This document shows, one piece after another, positions 60,966 to 64,000 of a DNA stretch of 64,000 nucleotides. Location of the stretch: contig JASGFJ010000002.1 of assembly GCA_047605645.1 (NCBI GenBank), forward strand, positions 124,001 through 188,000, read 5' to 3'. This stretch comes from UBA1309 sp047605645 (lineage in GTDB: Bacteria; Bacteroidota; Bacteroidia; Bacteroidales; Dysgonomonadaceae). A program made the translations under genes and the position numbers. Every line of letters starts with the position of its first letter. Position 1 is the stretch's first letter. Below the pieces are notes generated by a model that had not been told where the DNA came from, ran no database searches, and saw only the letters and a program-made list of their open reading frames with translations.

Positions 60966-62000
60966 AAGGCGGACATAAATTTCGATTGCTTCCCTGATTT
61001 CACTCTGGCGGATATATTCATCGGCAGTGTGGGAACGTGACGATTCTCCCGGTCCGATCTTAACAGAAGGAAAGGGCATCAGTGCCTGATCCGAAAGAGT
61101 GGGCGATCCGTACGGAATCTTTCCCATCCACAGTGCTCTTCTGACAAAAGGATGTTCTTTGTCTATGCTGGATGAATTCAGGCGGAATGAGCGAGCGTTC
61201 ACTTCACTCTCTGTCTTGGAAGACACAATATTGAAAATTTCCTGATTGGAATACTGTTCATTGCTACGGATGTCGACCACGAAACTACATCTGTCCGGGA
61301 CAACATTATGTTGTGTTCCGGCTTGTATCATGGTTACACTCATTTTGACATCTCCCAGCAACTCACTGTTTTTCGGAAAGCGGTAAGTTTGAAACCACTC
61401 GATGTCGCGAAGTGCCTTGTAGATAGCATTTTCTCCCTCATTGCGTGCGGCATGTCCTGATTTCCCATGGGCAATACAATCCAATACCATCAGTCCTTTT
61501 TCTGCGATAGCAGGGTGCATGTTTGTTGGTTCTCCGACTATGGCAAACGCGATAGGTGGCAGTTCGGGCAGTATACTCTCCATTCCGTTTTTTCCGGAAA
61601 CTTCTTCTTCAGCAGAAGCTGCAAAAATCAAATTATAAGGTTGAGGCTTGCGTGTCAATACAAGAAACGCATGCATTAAGGAGACAACGCTGGCGCCGGC
61701 ATCATTGCTTCCCAATCCGTATAGGAAATCTCCATCGACTTCTGCGGCGAAGGGATTTTTGTTCCATCCCGAAACCGCTTTTACGGTGTCGATATGTGAA
61801 TTCAGAAGAATTGTCGGCTGATTAGGTTGAAAATCACGTGATACCACCCAGACGTTGTTCCCTTTTCGAAAAGGAAAGCAGTCCTGCTTTTCCAGATATT
61901 CAACAAGTAAATCGGCGACAGCATTTTCTTCGCGGCTTAGAGACGGAATGCTAATCATCTGCTTTAGCAAATCCACTGCGTTGTAATAAATTTCATCCAT
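60945..62000 (-). CDS. ArgE/DapE-type M20 deacylase
   Basis: A metal-dependent amidohydrolase of 351 residues from the second Met (62000). Metal-binding and catalytic segments are LLNSHIDTVK (His and the catalytic Asp), GLGSNDAGASVVS (bridging Asp), ASAEEEVSGKNG (base Glu-Glu) and VGEPTNMHPA. The sequence is closest to N-acetylornithine/N-acetyllysine deacetylases; in Bacteroidota the natural substrate may be N-succinylornithine. No arginine genes adjoin it. A TATCTTTG element (62018-62011) lies so close that transcription should begin near 62005, so the Met at 62006 would have no leader. Confidence 0.88.
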   Translation of the reverse strand: MDEIYYNAVDLLKQMISIPSLSREENAVADLLVEYLEKQDCFPFRKGNNVWVVSRDFQPNQPTILLNSHIDTVKAVSGWNKNPFAAEVDGDFLYGLGSNDAGASVVSLMHAFLVLTRKPQPYNLIFAASAEEEVSGKNGMESILPELPPIAFAIVGEPTNMHPAIAEKGLMVLDCIAHGKSGHAARNEGENAIYKALRDIEWFQTYRFPKNSELLGDVKMSVTMIQAGTQHNVVPDRCSFVVDIRSNEQYSNQEIFNIVSSKTESEVNARSFRLNSSSIDKEHPFVRRALWMGKIPYGSPTLSDQALMPFPSVKIGPGESSRSHTADEYIRQSEIREAIEIYVRLLDTLIL

Positions 62001-62010
62001 AATCATGAAA

Positions 62011-62018
62011 CAAAGATA
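62011..62018 (-). promoter_or_regulatory. Deacylase gene -7 element
   Basis: TATCTTTG on the minus strand, 5 bases before the first possible ATG. Confidence 0.5.
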
Positions 62019-62123
62019 TAAAAAAGAAAATGATGCCCTGAAGAGAACTCCTAATTCTGTAAAGAATCTAAAAATACGGTATTCAGGTATGCCTTCAAGG
62101 TAAATTTCCAGAAATTAATTTTA

Positions 62124-62131
62124 TACATTTG
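62124..62131 (+). promoter_or_regulatory. Candidate -7 element for the outer-membrane protein gene
   Basis: TACATTTG, exact TAnnTTTG, but about 255 bases before the ATG at 62390; nothing else is seen in the gap 62019-62389. Confidence 0.35.
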
Positions 62132-62389
62132 TATATTGCTGTCCCAGTAAAATCGAAAGCTTGTTTCTTTGTATTTGAAATTTAGCTGTTTGTATAAAGT
62201 TGCTGAATGCAACGATTTTTATTCGGAACACTTTTGCAAAACTAGATTACAAAGTGATAAGGAGCAACTTCAACTTAATGAACCGGGTTTGTTTGTTGTT
62301 TTGACGTTCCTGCTTGAGTGGGATACTCGTGATATTTCAATATGTTGCATGAGAACACAGCCTTGTAAACTCTCTAATACAGAAAGAAG

Positions 62390-63469
62390 ATGAAAAGAAT
62401 AGGATTTATTATATTGTGTTTTTTGGCAGTCTGGATGGTGAGTGCTCAGAGCGAGTTGAAGCGTGATTCTGTCGACATAAATGAAAAATGGCGTGTACAA
62501 CCTTCTCTTTCCGGAACAAAAAATGATTCCCTTCGGAAGGCTATGCCCAATAACGGGAGCAATTTCGTTCCGGCCTTGGAGCAATATAAAATTCAGCAAC
62601 AACAGAATCAGGAAGAACCGATGACTCTGACATTTCCGACCATAGATTATTTCCCCCGACAGCTTCTTCAGGAACGGACAAGTGTACGAATGCCTTTTGC
62701 AAATGATTTTTCGTATTCAGGCTATAAGATCCTCGATAATTCTTCCTGGTTGGAAGGGGGAACAGTCCATCGAACCATTCCGACCTTTGGTGCTGTGCAG
62801 CGAACCTCATTGCAATACAACCGGATGGTTGGGCAAAATTTGTTACTCTCCGGTGCCCTTGATGGTACAAAGATGGAGCTTCACGAGCGTCAGTATGGAA
62901 ATCTGCAAGCGCAAATGGGAGTCAGTTGGGCCATTAACAACCGGTTATCTCTGGGCGCTTCAGGAGAATATTCTGTCATTCGGCAGGACGGAGGCCAGGG
63001 AAGCATGATGGGGGCGTATCTACCTTCTGAGATTTCCGGCGGATTGACTTCAGCGATGATGCCTTTGGCGAATGTTCAGGCAGGTCTGAGCTATCAGATG
63101 ACAAACTGGCTCAATGTGTCGGGCGGTCCCTACCTCAACCGGATGAATTTGTTTCAGCAGTCGGTAAACGATTACGGGCTGAATGGAAAGATGAACCTCC
63201 GTTTAACCGATAGGCTAAACGTGAATCTTCATGGAAAATATTCACTGAGAGGAAAACAAACACTGATGAACCAGAATCCTTTGTTTCCGGACAATAATTA
63301 CGGAGGAGCAGTAGAATACCGAATTTCAGATTCCTTCGGCCTGGGTGCCGGAGTAGATCGCTTCCTGAATCCTTACACGGGGAAATGGGTAACCCGTCCT
63401 TATGTATATCCCATTTTTTATAACAAAGACGATAAAAAAGGAGTTTCAATTCAATTTTTTGGTAAATGA
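62390..63469 (+). CDS. Exported protein, probable outer-membrane beta-barrel
   Basis: A 359-residue protein with a signal peptide (MKRIGFIILCFLAVWMVSAQ). After a polar linker (about 25-85, rich in Gln and Asn) the rest is alternating strands with short turns (for example LLLSGALDGTKMELHERQYGN, NRLSLGASGEYSV, NWLNVSGGPYLN), as in outer-membrane barrels of 8-14 strands; it closes with VSIQFFGK. I do not recognise a named family and function is unknown. The next gene overlaps its stop by 4 bases, so the two are translationally coupled. Confidence 0.75.
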   Translation: MKRIGFIILCFLAVWMVSAQSELKRDSVDINEKWRVQPSLSGTKNDSLRKAMPNNGSNFVPALEQYKIQQQQNQEEPMTLTFPTIDYFPRQLLQERTSVRMPFANDFSYSGYKILDNSSWLEGGTVHRTIPTFGAVQRTSLQYNRMVGQNLLLSGALDGTKMELHERQYGNLQAQMGVSWAINNRLSLGASGEYSVIRQDGGQGSMMGAYLPSEISGGLTSAMMPLANVQAGLSYQMTNWLNVSGGPYLNRMNLFQQSVNDYGLNGKMNLRLTDRLNVNLHGKYSLRGKQTLMNQNPLFPDNNYGGAVEYRISDSFGLGAGVDRFLNPYTGKWVTRPYVYPIFYNKDDKKGVSIQFFGK

Positions 63470-63996
63470 AAACATATACGATTGAAGAAAAAAATACAAT
63501 AGAAGAGATTATACACGAATGTTCAAGCTGTAGTGTCGGGCTAATAGATAAAAATGGATTGCCATACGTTGTACCAATGAGTTTTGGTTATCAGGATGGG
63601 TGCATTTATATGCATTCGGCTCCCGAGGGTTTTCTAATAGATTCATTGAATAGAAATCCCAATGTCTGTATCACTTTTTGTACGCCTTCTTCGCTGATTT
63701 GGCAGCATCCGGATGTAGGGTGCAGTTATCGGTTGAAAGCCGGCAGTGTTATCTGCCGTGGCAAAGTCAGCTTTCTGGAAGAAGAAGATTTCCACGGAAA
63801 AAAGAAGATATTGGATATTTTAATGAGTCAATACGTACAGGATAAAAAATTTACTTATGCTGTCCCAGCTCTTAAAAATGTGAAAGTATGGAAGGTCGAA
63901 GTGGAAGATTTTTCCTGTAAAAAGTTCGGTGTACATCACCCCAACTCGAAAAAGTATAATCCCGAAGTAGACGATATTGATATGTTTATAAAATAA
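63466..63996 (+). CDS. Pyridoxamine 5'-phosphate oxidase-fold flavoprotein (Nim-like)
   Basis: A 176-residue split-barrel protein expected to bind FMN or a related flavin. The N-terminal part, SCSVGLIDKNGLPYVVPMSFGYQDGCIYMHSAPEG, and the following PNVCITFC are typical of the group that includes the 5-nitroimidazole resistance (Nim) proteins of Bacteroides; whether it acts on nitro compounds is unknown. It starts within the stop codon of the outer-membrane protein gene (ATGA overlap). It ends 4 bases before the window does. Confidence 0.85.
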   Translation: MKTYTIEEKNTIEEIIHECSSCSVGLIDKNGLPYVVPMSFGYQDGCIYMHSAPEGFLIDSLNRNPNVCITFCTPSSLIWQHPDVGCSYRLKAGSVICRGKVSFLEEEDFHGKKKILDILMSQYVQDKKFTYAVPALKNVKVWKVEVEDFSCKKFGVHHPNSKKYNPEVDDIDMFIK

Positions 63997-64000
63997 TCTT

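Noticed and set aside
1..64000. tRNA or rRNA genes
   Set aside because: I looked for the T-arm consensus (GTTCGAATC-like) and for tRNA-like folds between genes and found none.

Overview
The window is ordinary-looking chromosome from a member of the Bacteroidota, most likely order Bacteroidales. Evidence for this: about twenty genes are preceded by the Bacteroidota -7 element TAnnTTTG, several with a TTG about 18-20 bases upstream; Shine-Dalgarno sequences are nearly absent; outer-membrane proteins and lipoproteins are of Bacteroidota type (two carboxypeptidase-D-like TonB receptors, a TamL-like lipoprotein barrel); and the xylose operon is run by a Nudix-fold regulator. I cannot fix the genus. 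I see no tRNA, rRNA, CRISPR array, intact insertion sequence or prophage.

Layout. 1-5,000: a small exported protein, leuS and a YitT transporter. 5,400-12,500: adenosylcobalamin-dependent ribonucleotide reductase, a muropeptide dipeptide epimerase, ADP-forming acetate-CoA ligase, an rRNA methyltransferase and a tiny membrane protein. 12,700-22,500: TamL-like outer-membrane assembly protein, CPA2 antiporter, TPR protein, lipoate ligase, LLM oxidoreductase. 22,500-24,370: an AT-rich island with a DUF5958-like gene, the frameshifted tip of a polymorphic toxin and a likely immunity gene. 24,370-38,080: phosphoglycerate mutase, M20 amidohydrolase, an Oar-like TonB receptor, a 700-base non-coding stretch with tandem palindromes, a two-gene radical-SAM DNA repair cassette, an MFS exporter beside an AraC regulator, and a siderophore-type TonB receptor. 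38,080-46,530: valS and the xylose operon (xylR-like regulator, xylB, xylA, xylose porter). 47,000-52,900: META lipoprotein, pirin, DEAD-box helicase, a lipoprotein pseudophosphatase, a FemAB-like acyltransferase. 53,000-58,040: the phenylalanine/tyrosine operon. 58,500-64,000: a broken exported gene, Kup potassium transporter, an ArgE/DapE-type deacylase, an outer-membrane protein and a flavin-binding protein.

The strongest finding is a complete transcription attenuator in front of the aromatic operon: a 17-codon leader peptide with ten Phe/Tyr codons (53024-53077), an antiterminator and a terminator that share a strand, and a U run, directly before prephenate dehydratase. The operon then encodes an aminotransferase, an unexpected GNAT acetyltransferase, DAHP synthase/chorismate mutase and, behind its own terminator and promoter, prephenate dehydrogenase. 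Other items of note are a phosphatase whose catalytic Cys is Asp, three 21-base palindromes repeated at an exact 23-base period, candidate operators in front of the xylose operon and the siderophore receptor, and the decayed toxin island.
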